A DNA stretch of 64,000 nucleotides, from NCBI GenBank assembly GCA_028829895.1, contig CM054179.1, positions 98,537,375-98,601,374 of the forward strand, given 5' to 3'. This DNA is from Sinotaia quadrata. Taxonomy: Eukaryota > Mollusca > Gastropoda > Architaenioglossa > Viviparidae. Made by a program: the position numbers and the translations under genes. The notes beneath the pieces are model-generated. The model ran no database searches. It worked only from the letters and a program-made list of their open reading frames with translations, and had not been told where the DNA came from. Below are positions 10,201 through 22,590 of the stretch, piece by piece (positions within the stretch are counted from its first letter, which is position 1; each line of letters starts with the position of its first letter).

Positions 10201-10599
10201 AATAACGCTAAATGAGAACAGCAGTTGAAAAGTGCACGACTTCAGCCCCCCCCCCCCTTTTTCTTTCTTTTTTTTTTTTTGTTTGTGCATCGAAAGACTA
10301 ACATAAATATATATAGAGAAAAGAAAATTACAGACTTTATTTATGAAGCGGGACGCAAAGTGATGTTGAGTTATGAAAGCTTTATTGAACTTATTTCGTC
10401 ACAGGGTATGATAAAATACATTTTTGCAAAACCAATATCCCCACTGTCATTGTAGTTCAACGCCAAATATGTTACGGTATTAAGATAGATTTGACCTAAA
10501 TTCTTTTCTTTCTGCTTTCTTTTGATGATTTTGTAATTGTATCTGGAAACTTTCAGAGAATTTTGTTGCGAAGTGGTTGTCGGCTTACCATTTGGAAAG

Positions 10600-11860
10600 G
10601 CCAAGCTTTGTTTTTAGAGCACTATCACCACACTCGGAAATCTATTGATTTAAAGTGCTACTTTCGTGTTGGCTAAAGACATTTCCTGTGTTACTTCAGT
10701 TAGGCAGCTATTGATTTAAAGGACTACCGCCTTGTTGGCTGAAGTGCAATTGCAGCATTATTTGAACTTCGAAAGCTATTGATTTAAGTACTACTTTCCT
10801 ACCGACCGTCGATCTATTACCGTACTATTTGCAATAAAGAAACCATTGATTTTGTTTCAAAATTACTTACCTTTAAGGTACAGCCTAAATTTCTTGTACC
10901 GTAACTATTTGCACTCTAAAAGCTATGATTTTAAATTGTTAGCTTAATACTTTCATCCTATTATCGTATTATTTGCACGAAAAGCAAAATAATTTTTAGT
11001 ATTATAACCTTACAGTTTGCAAAATACAAGCTCCTGTTTAAAATCTTTTGATAATACTTCATCCTATTACCGTATTATTTGCAATAAGGAAGCCATTGAT
11101 TTTGTTTCAAAATTACTTACCTTTAACGTGCAGGCTAAATTTCTGGTACAGTACTGTTTGTCCTCTAAAAGCTATGATTTTAAATTGTTAATTTAGTACT
11201 TTCATCCTATTACCATATTATCTGCACAGTAAGTACTCTAATCTTTTTTTATTATTATACTATTTGCATTCTCGCTATAAAGATTTCGTTTTTAATTATT
11301 AGTGTAACATTTACACTCTACTATACTCTTAAAGTACTAAATCCGTTTCATTTGCTCTGTAGATTTAAAATACCTTACTGTTAACCATAATAGTTGCTTA
11401 ATAAAGCAGTACTTTTAAGTGAAAAGGAATATCATTTGCTATAGAAAACAACAGTTATAAAATTATATTTTATTTATTATTTACATTATGCAAAACTATG
11501 ATAAAGTTATTATTACTGTTATTATCATGGAACTATGTGAATTATATTTTAAGTATTAAATGATCATATTTTTAAACAATTAGTTCATATACTATAATTA
11601 TTAGTATTATTACAGTATTATTTACTCAATAAATAATATTCTTGTAATAGCGAGCATTATTACCGTATTATGTGCTCAGTAAATAATATTCTATGATATA
11701 AGTATTATTACTGCATTATTTTCTCAATAAACAATAATCTGTAATAGTAAGTATTAGTTTATCAATACATAATATTCTGTAATAGTAAGTATTATAACCG
11801 TATTATGTTTCAAATTAATGCTATACCGTAATAGAACCTATTAGTGCCGCATTATCTGCC
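10600..11860. repeat. degenerate AT-rich minisatellite region
   Basis: Over 1.2 kb repeats variants of TACTTTCATCCTATTACCGT and ATTATTTGCA, later TAGTAAGTATTATTACCG, at irregular spacing. A larger block (CCATTGATTTTGTTTCAAAA with its neighbours) occurs twice, near 10848 and 11092. This looks like an old, decayed tandem array. No coding signal. Confidence 0.75.
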
Positions 11861-11867
11861 CTTTGAC

Positions 11868-11935
11868 GTTTTGCTGGGAGATGGGCAAGATGTTAATTCT
11901 CCACCACCCTGGGCTGCCCGTAACCATAGGCTATT
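11868..11935 (-). repeat. interspersed repeat family C, copy 3 (partial)
   Basis: Reverse complement of the core of family C (compare 5415-5500 and 34500-34590): GCTGGGAGATGGGCAAGATG followed by TTAATTCTCCACCACC and the block CTGCCCGTAACC. It abuts the AT-rich minisatellite directly. Confidence 0.75.
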
Positions 11936-13290
11936 TTCCAAAACACCCACCTTCTGGCCGGCCACACTGGTTAGAAAGATGGAAGATAGATAATATGGAA
12001 TAGAAGAGTGACAGTTCTAAAAGATAGTTCGAGCCCCCCGTCCCCTGATACAAACAGCCAGATATAGTAAGTAATACAGGTGACAAAAATGTAACGTACA
12101 ACATGTGAGTCATGCTAACACGGTCTAAGTATCAACAATAAATGTATTGAGCAAGAAATATCATAAGACATCATGGTTATATATAGCAAATGGTTCAGTG
12201 GTTACAATTTGAGTTTATAAATGTATATTATTTTTACTCATGACCATATAGTGTGAAAACATGATCGTAATTATTTGCAGGTGAAAGTAACATTAAGGCA
12301 AAAGTATACGTTTTTAAGTGTTAAAATGTTATTATTTTTAACACAGAACTATCAATTTACATATACTACTATGGCATTTGTGTCACTTTCATAACGCATT
12401 GAATCAGTTAGCTCTGCCCACTGCCATGGGGACACATCAAGTTACGTGTTACGTTCGTATTCTATGTACCTCTTTCTACGTACTGGATTATCTTCAAGGG
12501 AGGGAACTCCCCTGGCATTTTTAATGCTCAGAAATGATAAATGAGAGTGCTGTCAGCTGCGCTCCCTGGCTGTCAGCAACAGGCCCTTAAGCCATTCTCG
12601 AAGCTTCGCTTTCAGTCCAGTGGCATTTTGATGGTAGAGAGGGGTGTCTTTGGGGGCAATTCCCTTCGCTCTTTGAGGCACCGCAGGAGGGTTTTAATGA
12701 CGTGTCGCATGTAAACTATGAATTTTTGCACGATAAATGACAGAAATATGTATTCCTCACACATTAAAAGTTATCCAAATATTTTTTCACGATGAAGAAT
12801 GCTGGCAGATTAGTAAAAAAGAAAATAATAATAACCATCACCCTAGTAGCAGTGCTACCAATGTGTTTTGGAATCTGCAATGGACTTTTCGTCAAGGAAC
12901 ACTGAGCTGAAAATACGGTTAGGCTCTTTTTTGCACTTTTTTCTTTTTTTGAAGGGTAGAACATCTCTTAATAAATGTCCCTTTCTCTCACTATTTCTAT
13001 GAGCAAAATAATTAATCTGCGAATAGCCGATCTTGCTGACGTCAAATCTTTTTCCACAAGTGAACTAACATTTGTATTAATCCCCCACCCACCACTCCCG
13101 ATACTGTTAGACATTGTAGTTCCTTGTCGTTATATGCCCAGATCATGCAATTCCTTTAGAAGCGAAAACAGTCCTTACGTTGCAAATATTAATATATCCA
13201 GGCACTAATTATCTCCCTTTTAAATGGCTATTTGATATTAAATTATCATAGTTTGTTCGTAACACAGATGAGGTATGGTGACTTTAGATG
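11936..13290. other. spacer without recognised gene
   Basis: Mixed sequence. A GC-richer part at 12470-12700 has no frame with good splice sites. An open frame of about 77 codons at 12975-13208 on the plus strand lacks splice or start support. Confidence 0.5.
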
Positions 13291-13299
13291 CACAGTTCT

Positions 13300-13535
13300 A
13301 AAAGTCCTCACTGTTGAGGTTGTGTAAGACCTCGTTAGTGATGCTGTGTAAGACCTCGTTGGTGAGGTTGTAAAAGCCCTAATTGTGAGTTTGTATAAGA
13401 TCTCGTTGGTGAGGTTGTAAAAGCCCTAATTGTGAGTTTGTATAAGATCTCGTTGGTGAGGTTGAAAAAAGCCCTAATTGTGAGTTTGTATAAGATCTCG
13501 TTAGTGAGGTTGAAAATCCCTTATTGGTGAGATTA
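13300..13535. repeat. 47-48 bp minisatellite
   Basis: Units containing TTTGTATAAGATCTCGTTGG recur at 13390, 13437 and 13485, preceded by two shorter units with GTGTAAGACCTCGTT. The minus-strand open frame here is produced by the repeat. Confidence 0.85.
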
Positions 13536-13539
13536 TAAC

Positions 13540-15830
13540 TTTTAAAAATGAAATAAAAAGAAGGCATGAGTTTATGTGTCTTGTTTAAGCAAAGAGTATA
13601 TATATATGTAGATATAGATATTCCTGCAAGAGCATCAAAATATTTACAATAAGGAGATTTAATAAACAAAATACTCCGATACTGATTTGGAAAGTTAAAA
13701 ATTTGTACTAAATGGAACAACGCACAGCATGAGAGTAAAATTTCAGCAAAAAAAAAAGAATCTTCAGTTTGTTGTTTGTTTTTGATTAAAAAAATTCTTT
13801 CAGCAGAGAAGGATATACCTGGATTTACAAAAATATTTATATATTTTTACCTTGAAAGGTGGCAATTTTTGTAGGCGCTGCTCTTGTTACAAACTCCCAT
13901 ACTACTGCTGTTTACAGTTATTATATAGTCATCATTTCTGTTGAGAATGTACATATAACTTTATTATTAAAGTACACAGTGTGAGAAAAACTGATAAATA
14001 AATAATTATATTAATAATATATAATTATGAATGATGAAAACAGAATTAGATAGTCACCAAATTTCACATTTCTAACGACCAAAGCAAACCTCTCCTATTT
14101 GCACGTAAAATATTCGGTTAAGTATCCAAGTTTGTGATGAGTTTACCTTGGCAATGTCAGAATTGATGGGAACAGAAATTCATTACAAATCGCAATAAGC
14201 TGTTGCGAAGATTAACTGCTATTTGTTCTTCCTTTCCTTTTTTTTTTCCCTCTGGCTCCTAAGCAAGTGGTGGTCGAATTAAGCAATAAACCAAAAAATC
14301 TTGAACACAGTTTCAATCCCTTGCATGGATAAAATGGCGGCCGGATATTACGCCTGTTCGTCAGGCACCATGCTTGGTGAACGCAATGATAGCCAGGCTA
14401 ACTTATTATTTTACAGCACGTGTCTCGTGCGTAATGATGATTTACGATGACTGCAGAAGTCTCAAGGGAAAAGGGGAGTTAACCCGATAGCGGCAAGAAA
14501 TGAGAGCTAGTACTGTCCCATCGTTCTCCAGCCTATTAGTGCTCGACAGATTGTTGAGTCAAAATTTGCACGTCCACACTGAGTGTAGAAAATCAAGTTC
14601 AGGACAAAATGTTTTAATGAACTGAATGAGTAATTATGAGAATAAGATGTTAAATATGAAAATCTGTATTTGTAACAGGATCAAAATGAAAACGGTACAA
14701 GCCTTACTCTTTTGTATCCCTTCTTTCTTGTGTGTCTCCAGACGTTGTTTATTTAGTTCATATTTTTCTTTAATTTTTTTTTCATCCTCGTTTCCTGTCT
14801 GTTTAAAGTCGTTCTTGCTTGTTTCTCTCTTCCTTTTATTTCTTCGGGTGTTTTCGTTCTTTTTTTTATTCCTTTGTCATTTATCCCTTTTGTTGTCTTG
14901 CTTTCTTTTCATTTCTCCATTATTTCTGTTTTCTTTTCCTTTTCCTTTTCCTGCCATTCCTTTCTTTCTCTACGCTAATTGTTCTTCGGTTACCCTTCTT
15001 TCTGCTTTTCTCTTACAAGGTCGTCCAGACAAATTATTTAGTTACATAATTAAACATTGTGCTTTTCTCTTACAAGGTCGTCCAAATTATTAAGTTACAT
15101 AATTAAACTTTCTTCTTATATTTCATATGTTATTGCACCCACTATTCACTTTTGTAATGACGGGCCACAATTACAGTTACTTCCCCCACCCCCGTCTCCC
15201 ACTTAGTTGCTATAGTGATAAATACTATTATCCACTGCTATTATCCAAATTCGCTGATGGTGGCAACTATTAGATCCCTACTGTTTCCCCCGAACACTTG
15301 CTGGCAACCAGAATTGAACGTTTAGAATAGCACACACAACTTGAACGCACTCGCTTTATTATTTCAGCCGAAAGAACATCGCAAACAAATCACTGACTTG
15401 TCTGCCCCTGTACACCCATTCTCTCCAAGCGCTCGAATGCGATTCACGAATGCTCAAACAGTTTAGTCAAATGGGAATAAGGTTTTAGGTAAAATGTTTC
15501 CAGTCGTTTTAACCAGAAAAAAGGTGCAACAAGGAGTTTGTTCCTAATTGCAGTTTCAGCAAGCAGTTACACTCAAACAGTCGTATTAATGTTTGTTTGT
15601 TTGTTTTTTTATAAATAAAGAATTGATGCAAGGAATGGGCAGCTTAATTCAATAATTTTAGTAAAGTCACTGGACATTTAGACTCACTGCCCTACTCAAT
15701 AATAAACTAGGACAAAAGATATAAATAGACAGGAACAAATAAACAAGACGATATAATTACGTTAAAATTACTGTCACGGTACAAGATCTGGCCGTCTAAC
15801 TTCATTCATCTTGGCGACTATAGCGGTTAG
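13540..15830. other. AT-rich spacer with pyrimidine tract
   Basis: Contains AT-rich DNA at 13540-14600, a T/C-rich tract at 14700-15000 and a 50-base near-duplication ending in TTATTTAGTTACATAATTAA (15000-15110). A 41-codon ATG frame at 14330-14453 lacks splice support. No gene is called. Confidence 0.5.
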
Positions 15831-15848
15831 AATCTACTCCAAACTCAC

Positions 15849-16099
15849 GCAAGCAGTTCGAACCTTAGACCCAGCGTCTTTCATATACACGCTATCTCCC
15901 CTCCTGCACACAGGCCCTGGCGATGTTATCTGGCCTGTCTCTTGGGTCAGGTTGTAATAGTATCCCAGATATTCAGCCAGACTGACCATGTGACTGTTTC
16001 CGTGCGGAAAAACGCCCCACGGTTTAGAGTCCAGACAGACGCCATCATAATAGCACCGTCCTGCCACCCTCTCCCAAAAGACACTGGTAAAATGGTCTT
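15849..16099 (-). CDS. candidate internal exon, Cys/Tyr-rich protein
   Basis: A 251-base minus-strand segment lies between a pyrimidine-rich acceptor (CTGACCTTTCTCCCGCAAG, with a tandem AAGAAG choice) and a consensus donor (TGC|GTGAGT). It is open for 83 codons and is richer in GC than its flanks. The peptide includes SVFWERVAGRCYYDGVC, SHMVSLAEYLGYYYNLTQE (with one N-glycosylation sequon, NLT) and GPVCRRGDSVYMKDAGSKV. Four Cys and many aromatics suggest an extracellular domain; RGD also occurs. I could not place it in a family. It is the longest splice-bounded open segment in the window. Confidence 0.5.
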
Positions 16100-16129
16100 C
16101 TTGCGGGAGAAAGGTCAGTCAGGTTGAAC

Positions 16130-17560
16130 TTATAATTTAAATCGTGTATAGATGGCTGCGATGGTGAACCCATTCTTTTCTATTTTTCATTTTTCTCTGT
16201 CATCTGTCTTTCCCTGTTTTTCCGTGAATGACTGATGTGTGTTTGGTGTGCTAAACCCCACCCTACTGTTCACACGATACTAAGTGGATGTCAATATGTA
16301 TATATGTTGTAGAAGTGGCACTTTGTCTACCACATCAGCAACCTCTTGGCATTTCTCCTGCCGTCTTGTGTCTGGGGTCCAATTGCTCAGGCCATGGCCG
16401 ACTATGCCCTCTTAACAGACAGACACATCGTACACATGTCTGACTGACCCCGGCCGCGAGGGTTGCCATGCCATCGTCAGTCAGCCCATCACACTCGCAG
16501 CTTGGCAAGTCCAAATAGACAATATACAGAAGCTTCTTTTCAGCTGCATTGTGAACACAGAGTTAAACCATGAACACTTTGTTATAATTTAAAAACATTT
16601 TATCCCCAAGTTTATGTGTATTTTTTTTTTAATGTTATCCTTGTGTTTTCGTATCTTTTTTGTCAGGTCCTGATTTGGGGGTCTTGTCGTAGCTGTTTGT
16701 AATTGTAATGTTTTAAATATTGTTTTAGCATAAATACTCGTGACACCTGACACCGCTAAATGCGAGTGGACGTGAGGTTGGCCACGTAGGGTTTTAAATA
16801 TTTTTACACCTTTTAAAACCCAGATGCCACAACGAAAGAAAACTACACTACATTAATTTTTTTACATGCGTGAAATGGAGAAAAATGAAATAAAGAAAAA
16901 GTTAACAATCTTTCAAAAATAAAGCAGGGGATACACTTCTAATGTATACCATGCAAATAGTCTCTTTCTTCACGGATCCAGGAAAACTTCTTTTCTCTTC
17001 TCATTCGAGTCTGCATTACTAATTAATTATTAAAAAAAATTCAAAAGGTTTGTTTTGCGCACTGATGTCAAGTTTCTTAACCACTTATCTTTAACACTTG
17101 GTGACGCCATTGAGATGAAATACACTTTGGCACGGACTTCCTAAAGTGCCACCAATTTTTTTAATTTGAATAATTTTTCAAGAAATCCACAGGAAGAAGA
17201 AAAGAAGGATCCCCTCCCCCCCCCCCCCCCCCGAAGAAGTAGTCAAATTTGAATCCTGTGTATAGATCAACTTATACAAATGTTTTACTTTTAAAAATTC
17301 GAATCTCTGCAAAGAGGGGTATTAGATATATTTATAATAATAACACTATTTCGTATTTGCAAAATACGAATCTTAATCATTCAACAATCAAACAAGAAAT
17401 GTTTTTACCTTTCTCCAGCCAAAGAGTTATCTCCTTTTGTTGAGAAAGAATAACGCTACTGTTACCGCAGTAGAGAGGGATCTTTCCTCTGAAATACCTC
17501 ACCCAAAGTCTCGAGAAGCAAAGTTTTAGGGAGTATGCATTAATTTTAATCTAGACGATC
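16130..17560. other. spacer with possible repeat piece
   Basis: At 16310-16450 a GC-richer block is open for 43 codons on the plus strand (KWHFVYHISNLLAFLLP at its start) but has poor splice sites and may be repeat-derived. The rest is AT-rich, with a poly-C run at 17214-17233. Confidence 0.45.
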
Positions 17561-17580
17561 CATCCAGTTTCCTTTGACTT

Positions 17581-17920
17581 TCTACAATCGACATGATTAC
17601 AGAGTACAATTGGAAATAGGCAATCACTAATTAATATGCACTTATTTCTACAATCGACATGATTACAGAGTACAATTGGAAATAGGCAATCACTAATTAA
17701 TATGCACTTATTTCCCACATCGTCCACACTCACAATCTATCAATCATGTCACTGTTCTTAAAATGGATTTGGCTTCCACACCCACATTATGTCAAAGCAA
17801 CACGTCACTTTTCTTAAAATGGATTTGGCTTCCACACCCACACTATGTCAAAATACGTCACTTTTCTTAAAATGGATTTGACTTCCACACCCACATTATG
17901 TCAAAACACGTCTCTTTAAA
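17581..17920. repeat. two adjacent short tandem duplications
   Basis: A 66-bp unit (TCTACAATCGACATGATTAC at its start) is present twice at 17581 and 17647. Directly after it a 52-56 bp unit with AAATGGATTTGGCTTCCACA occurs three times (17761, 17817, 17869). Confidence 0.9.
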
Positions 17921-17923
17921 AAA

Positions 17924-19990
17924 ATGTCTGTGGTTCACAAGTTGTCACATAACTGGATCTTCAAGACTAATTCGTTCACAATTGGTTCCGTTGACTGCAG
18001 GTCTATGCCCACGCCGCCTGTTAATCTCGAAATAACGGTTCAGACAAGCAATAGCAATTACCCATCTTGCCTCTCATTCTATAGACTTAAACTCTCACTC
18101 TTGTCACTTATTTTTTGTCAGACGTGATCCACTTTCTCCACCCCCTCCACTGTCTCTCAACCCACCCACAAACACTTTACAAACGAACCACGTTATCTTA
18201 AAGTCTCTTAAATCTATTAAAATTGAAAATAAAAATATAGGGAAAACTCCCGCCAAGCAACAGATGTAAATGCACGGCATGTCTCGATTCGCTTAAACGT
18301 CAGAACGGAGAAGTGTCTGCGTTGTTGTTTGACAGACAAGACCATCAAGTTTACCGGAATTACGGAGGAAGCTGTTGACTAATTCCGAGCCATTACCTTT
18401 AATATTTCTCCCCTCCCTGCCCACCCCACTCCCTTTCGATCTCGATAAAGTTCAAGAATAATTGAAGGTACTTTTAGCTTCGAGTACTGCAATACCCCAC
18501 CCCCTTCCCAACCTCACGCAAATTTAACATTTGCGCTTCACAATTACTTAAGGTATTCATGGTCTAAGATGGGACACTGCTTCAACAAATGGTAGTCCAG
18601 TGTGCCCCCCAAAAAACCGTTTAACATTAAATAAACACTAACTGTAGGGAATCTAGAAGCTAAGAAGACAGTTTGCCTTTATAAGGATATCTGCTACATT
18701 CTTGCAATATTATTAACAATGTCAGTAATACTTATTTTCAATTTAATTAAAACATGTGAGATGCAATTTAAATATCTTTCATAGTTGTGGAAATGCTATA
18801 TTTTCTTTGAGGATTTTCACAGTTCACACAGCATGACTTAAAGAAAAAACGTTTTGGATGTCCGAACCTGGAGCTACTTGCAATAGAAGGTTAATTCCAT
18901 GGGAAAGGTGTCACACATTTAAAAAATAAGCCGAAGGATTGACACCCCCCAGTCCCCCAGCCCCCGTTCACCGTCATTATTTCTTACTGGCGAACGCGAA
19001 GTTTCAAGTGTTCTTGCACGTCGTTAGCTTTGTTTAGATCACGTGACTACATCGGTGGAAGCGCATAAAACTTCATCGTCTGTGATTAGAACATCGACTG
19101 CTGCCATGATATGACGTTTCTAGATATTAAGGACCGGAAGTAAGAGAAGTTAGGGCTTTTATTCTTTAATTTTAGGCCCTTAACTAATACAAATCGAGCC
19201 CATCGCACGTCCTGAATGGTCAAGGTGCCGTGTTACCTGGAACAAATGACGTCAAACGTTACAGTTTTGAGTAATTGCGCTGTGAGCCTTCTGTTCGTTA
19301 ATCGGAGTCATATCGTGCAATAAAAAGCACGGGCAAAATTGTACTGAGTAAACACATCTGGGCAAAATAGCGCTGATAAAAGGCTGCTAGTCTTTGCAGG
19401 TTCTGTGCCACTTTATTAGCGCGAGATACGAACTAAAGCTGCTGTAGAAAGGAAACCACCATTTTACATGTTTAGTGTTTCAGTGTGCTTCAAACAAATG
19501 CCTGGTTTCCTCTGAGATTTAAGTTATATATATATAAATCATTGTAATCCAGTTTGTAAGCATGCACGTAAGTGGGAGTTCTCCCGATCGATGGTGCTCG
19601 TGTTTGCTAATTCAGAGATGATTACTGCAGTATCGAGTATATTGCTGTCTACAAGCAGAAATGTATTTTCGAAATCATTTATGAGAAAGGGCAGGGAACT
19701 CTTTCTATTCTCAGTAGCTAGAATTATCCCGCACTCTCTTCCCTGTAGAATGTAGTTGTCTTAGGTGTCGCTAACTACAGTAAAATAAATAAATAAATAA
19801 AATTCATTGTCAGACAGTGCATCTCCTTCTGACTCAAAATAAATAAATAAAAGTTTTGAAAGAATAATGTAAAAGACAGTGGTTCGATATGGGAGAATTC
19901 CTTGCTCTCTATGCTGCAGTTGGAGAAAACAACTTTTCAAATGGAATGGAGCAAGAAATTGACAATCAAGTTTCTTTTCTTTTTTTTTTA
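17924..19990. other. spacer, weak coding hints
   Basis: An acceptor-like TTCCGTTGACTGCAG at 17986-18000 opens a 40-codon plus-strand frame beginning SMPTPPVNLEITVQTSNSN, without a donor. Otherwise single-copy DNA with C-rich runs and a TGACGTCA palindrome at 19247. A 33-base T/A-rich run at 19784-19852 has AATA repeats. Confidence 0.4.
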
Positions 19991-19996
19991 AATAAG

Positions 19997-20122
19997 AAAA
20001 AACCTCCACCCAATTTAAGTAAAGAAATTGAATTATTACGGAAAGAGATGTTGAGGTTAAATGCAGATATTGAACGCAAGAATACAAATCATTTGGCATA
20101 TTGCCCAAGCACTCACTTCTAA
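19997..20122 (+). CDS. candidate terminal exon, coiled-coil end
   Basis: A T-rich acceptor (TTTTTTTTTAAATAAG) precedes a phase-0 frame of 41 codons ending in TAA. The peptide begins KKPPPNLSKEIELLRKEM and continues LRLNADIERKN, with Leu/Ile at heptad positions and alternating charge, as in a short coiled coil. An AATAAA occurs about 175 bases downstream (near 20297) and could be the poly(A) signal. The same frame is open upstream to 19889 through the T tract, so a longer unspliced reading is possible. The antisense strand is also open, which weakens the case. Family not recognised. Confidence 0.35.
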   Translation, partial: KKPPPNLSKEIELLRKEMLRLNADIERKNTNHLAYCPSTHF

Positions 20123-20517
20123 TTATGCGTTTTTCGATTTTGGTTTAATCTATATAATTTTGCGAACGCTTTGAAAAATTATAAAATTGCTCGCTTTGTA
20201 AAGGACACGTTTTAATTCCAGTACCCCAAAATTCTGACACAAAGTTTCTTAAAAGATAAACCAATGAGTAAATAGATTAGTAATAGACACTTGTAAATAA
20301 ATATAACGAAAGATACAACATTGCTTGTGATCCCCCCCCCCCCAATTCTTCAGTCAAAGGAGAAAAAATTCAGTTGTCCAAGTTAGTGTCCATTCTGTTT
20401 GTGCGCTTAATTTTCTTAATTGACTGTCTGATTATGTATTGAATGTCCCATTCGGTTGTCTATAAATAAATATCATAGGCACACATTAGCAAACACAAAA
20501 GCACACTATACGGCACG

Positions 20518-20582
20518 CGCGCACACGAACACGCACGCACGCACACACACACACACATACACACACATACACACACACACAA
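20518..20582. repeat. (CA)n with CG interruptions
   Basis: Alternating purine-pyrimidine tract, first CG-rich then pure CA, a potential Z-DNA former. Confidence 0.9.
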
Positions 20583-21479
20583 GTCAAAGATATAATAACA
20601 TCGATCATGCATCGATCTGTAGGCTCCCATATTCACTTATGCACGCATAAACAAACACAAGACAAAGATAAAATAAATTAGAAAAAAGCAATTTCATTTT
20701 GAGTACTGAGAGAAATAAAACTAGACAAAAGTGAAATTTTCTAAAGAGACTCGTACCGACATCTAATATAGCAAAGTCTGTAAACGAATATTACTTTTGC
20801 AAGCTGACGGCCGATTGGTCAACTGTCTGCACCAACGATTGAGTACCATTAGGAGAGTTTTGGGAAAGACGAAACTTATCTTTGATTCCTGTGCAATTTC
20901 CATTACTGTATGCTCTCTGCTGACGGAAATCAATTTTAACCGAGACTTCAATTTAATGCTTTACTCTCCTCTTTCCTCTCTTTGTTTGAGGGTTTATCGC
21001 TCTGCCAACCGAAACAAGTTTTACTACATTTTCAGTATAAAGCAGTTTGATATTAAAGTGAAGTGTCATGATTTTGAGTAATTTTGCCGTGGATTACTCT
21101 TGGATTACGTTAGGTAAATATTACAGAACGCTCTTCTACTGCAAACTACAACTGCTCCAAGCGATAATGATAAAAGTGCTACTACTATTTCTGTAATTAG
21201 TAATTTGAAAACATTAATTAAACAACCGAGACAGTTGAATAAAATATAATTATTGTTCTTACTGCTGTCAATGCAATTGCAGGTAATGTTTTATTACTGC
21301 TATTAGAGCCTGCATCTTCTGATACTACTACTACTACTACTGCGACAAGATGATGTAACATCAACGTAACAATCAGCTTACAGGTGGTAGTAAGAGACAA
21401 GTTTTAAAAGCAGAAACAGAAGCACTCAGCTGCACTATGACCTAAATCAAACAAAACAACAATGATGAAATGAATCCAA
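20583..21479. other. spacer without recognised gene
   Basis: A 94-codon open frame at 20797-21081 on the plus strand overlaps one of 62 codons on the minus strand; neither has paired splice sites. A short (TAC)n run lies at 21323-21342. Confidence 0.45.
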
Positions 21480-21984
21480 ATTCAAATTCTGCACAGAGAT
21501 GAAACCACAGAACATATACCATTTAGATGTCAGTTTCACTCTGGAACTGAATATTCCAAAAGAATTGTGGGACTTCGAGATAAGAACATATCGAGTGATT
21601 CCTGCCCGGACAACAGACGTTTTGTAGTTCTCAGCAAGTCTACACAACAGCAACAATCATTGATGCTGCTGCTCCAAGTAATACAGGCAAAAGAAAAAGA
21701 AAAAGAACAAACAGAAAAACATCAGGATCTCAGATTAGAAATCCAGAGACTGTTGAATGTAAAAGCAGAAGTGATACCTGTAGTGATGGGAGCTTTGGGG
21801 AACATAACAATTGAGTTGAGACGCTCTCTGAATAAACTTCCTGTAAACCACAGACTCGCCCCACTACTCAAAGCGGCACTCCTTGGAAGTGCCCACATCC
21901 TCCTTAAGACCTTAGATCTCCCAGAATCTTATTAAGATTCCGAGACCTTGGTTCACAACCGACAGTCAACAGAAGTGGAAAAAG

Positions 21985-22017
<33 letters not shown>
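21480..22017 (+). mobile_element. non-LTR retrotransposon 3' end, ORF2 tail (pseudogene)
   Basis: A frame-broken remnant of the region downstream of reverse transcriptase in a LINE. In order I see LWDFEIRTYRVIPARTTD, then in another frame TIIDAAAPSNTG, then after a shift near 21690 EKHQDLRLEIQRLLNVKAEV, VVMGALGNITIELR and LLGSAHILLKTLDLP, then a stop at 21933. This order (a DF.I..D..I.ARRPD block, an IDxAxP block, YQDL..E..RLW, IPVVxGALG, LLGTARILRKxL) is typical of this class in invertebrates and fish. A short 3' UTR and a (AAT)n tail (21989-22017) follow. The 5' part of the element is missing. Confidence 0.75.
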
Positions 22018-22018
<1 letters not shown>

Positions 22019-22180
22019 CAGCCCACATCCTCCGTAAAACCTTGGATCTCACAATCCTGCACCAACATTCCTTAACCCGATACTCACGCAGCATAAGAAA
22101 TATTGCATCTATCAAAATTCACAAGTATAATGTGCAACGTAATCAAATTAGTGAACACACAAATAATGGTTCAGTTACAT
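22018..22180 (+). mobile_element. second fragment of the same LINE tail
   Basis: Directly after the (AAT)n tail, CAGCCCACATCCTCCGTAAA and the following bases repeat the AHILRKTLDL portion of the element (compare 21888-21925). The frame then continues open to a stop near 22180. This may be a nested insertion or a second truncated copy. Confidence 0.5.
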
Positions 22181-22239
22181 AAAGCATTCTCCAATTGAAA
22201 TAATAGATCAATAGCAAACATGTACCAAATATTTCTAAG

Positions 22240-22590
22240 TCCTTTTTTATCTTTATTATTCGATTAACTTACTATAAGTTAATAATCGCCTTTATGACCA
22301 GACTCTTGTTATGGCATAATCAAAATGATTAGAATATAGAACTGTCTTCAACAAAATAACTTTTGGTCCATCCGTGAGACTATTAGTAAGAAAAACTACA
22401 TATCCACTTGAAACTGGTTTGGATTGCATCAGCAATACGGGAGTTATTTACTCCAACTCTGGTACTTACAAAAATAACATCATAAGCACTGCCAAGGTCA
22501 GGTCATATTAACATTGGCAACAATATATTATAATTACTAATTGTAGAAATAGGATAGGGAAATTTTCTCCGCCACGTAACCCCCTCCTTT
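22240..22590 (+). repeat. interspersed repeat family B, copy 1
   Basis: Collinear with 56290-56640. Shared landmarks: ACTGGTTTRGATT(G/A)CATCAG, the GTTRTTTACTCCA block, ATCATAAKCASC, and TAGAAATAGG followed by GGCAAAT/GGGAAAT and CYGCCAYR. The second copy lies downstream of family A copy 3, so B may be the distal part of a long element. Confidence 0.65.

Noticed and set aside
9973..10290. Minus-strand frames with repeated RSFHVVFFVN peptide
   Set aside because: The 30-bp minisatellite explains the repeat and the open frames.
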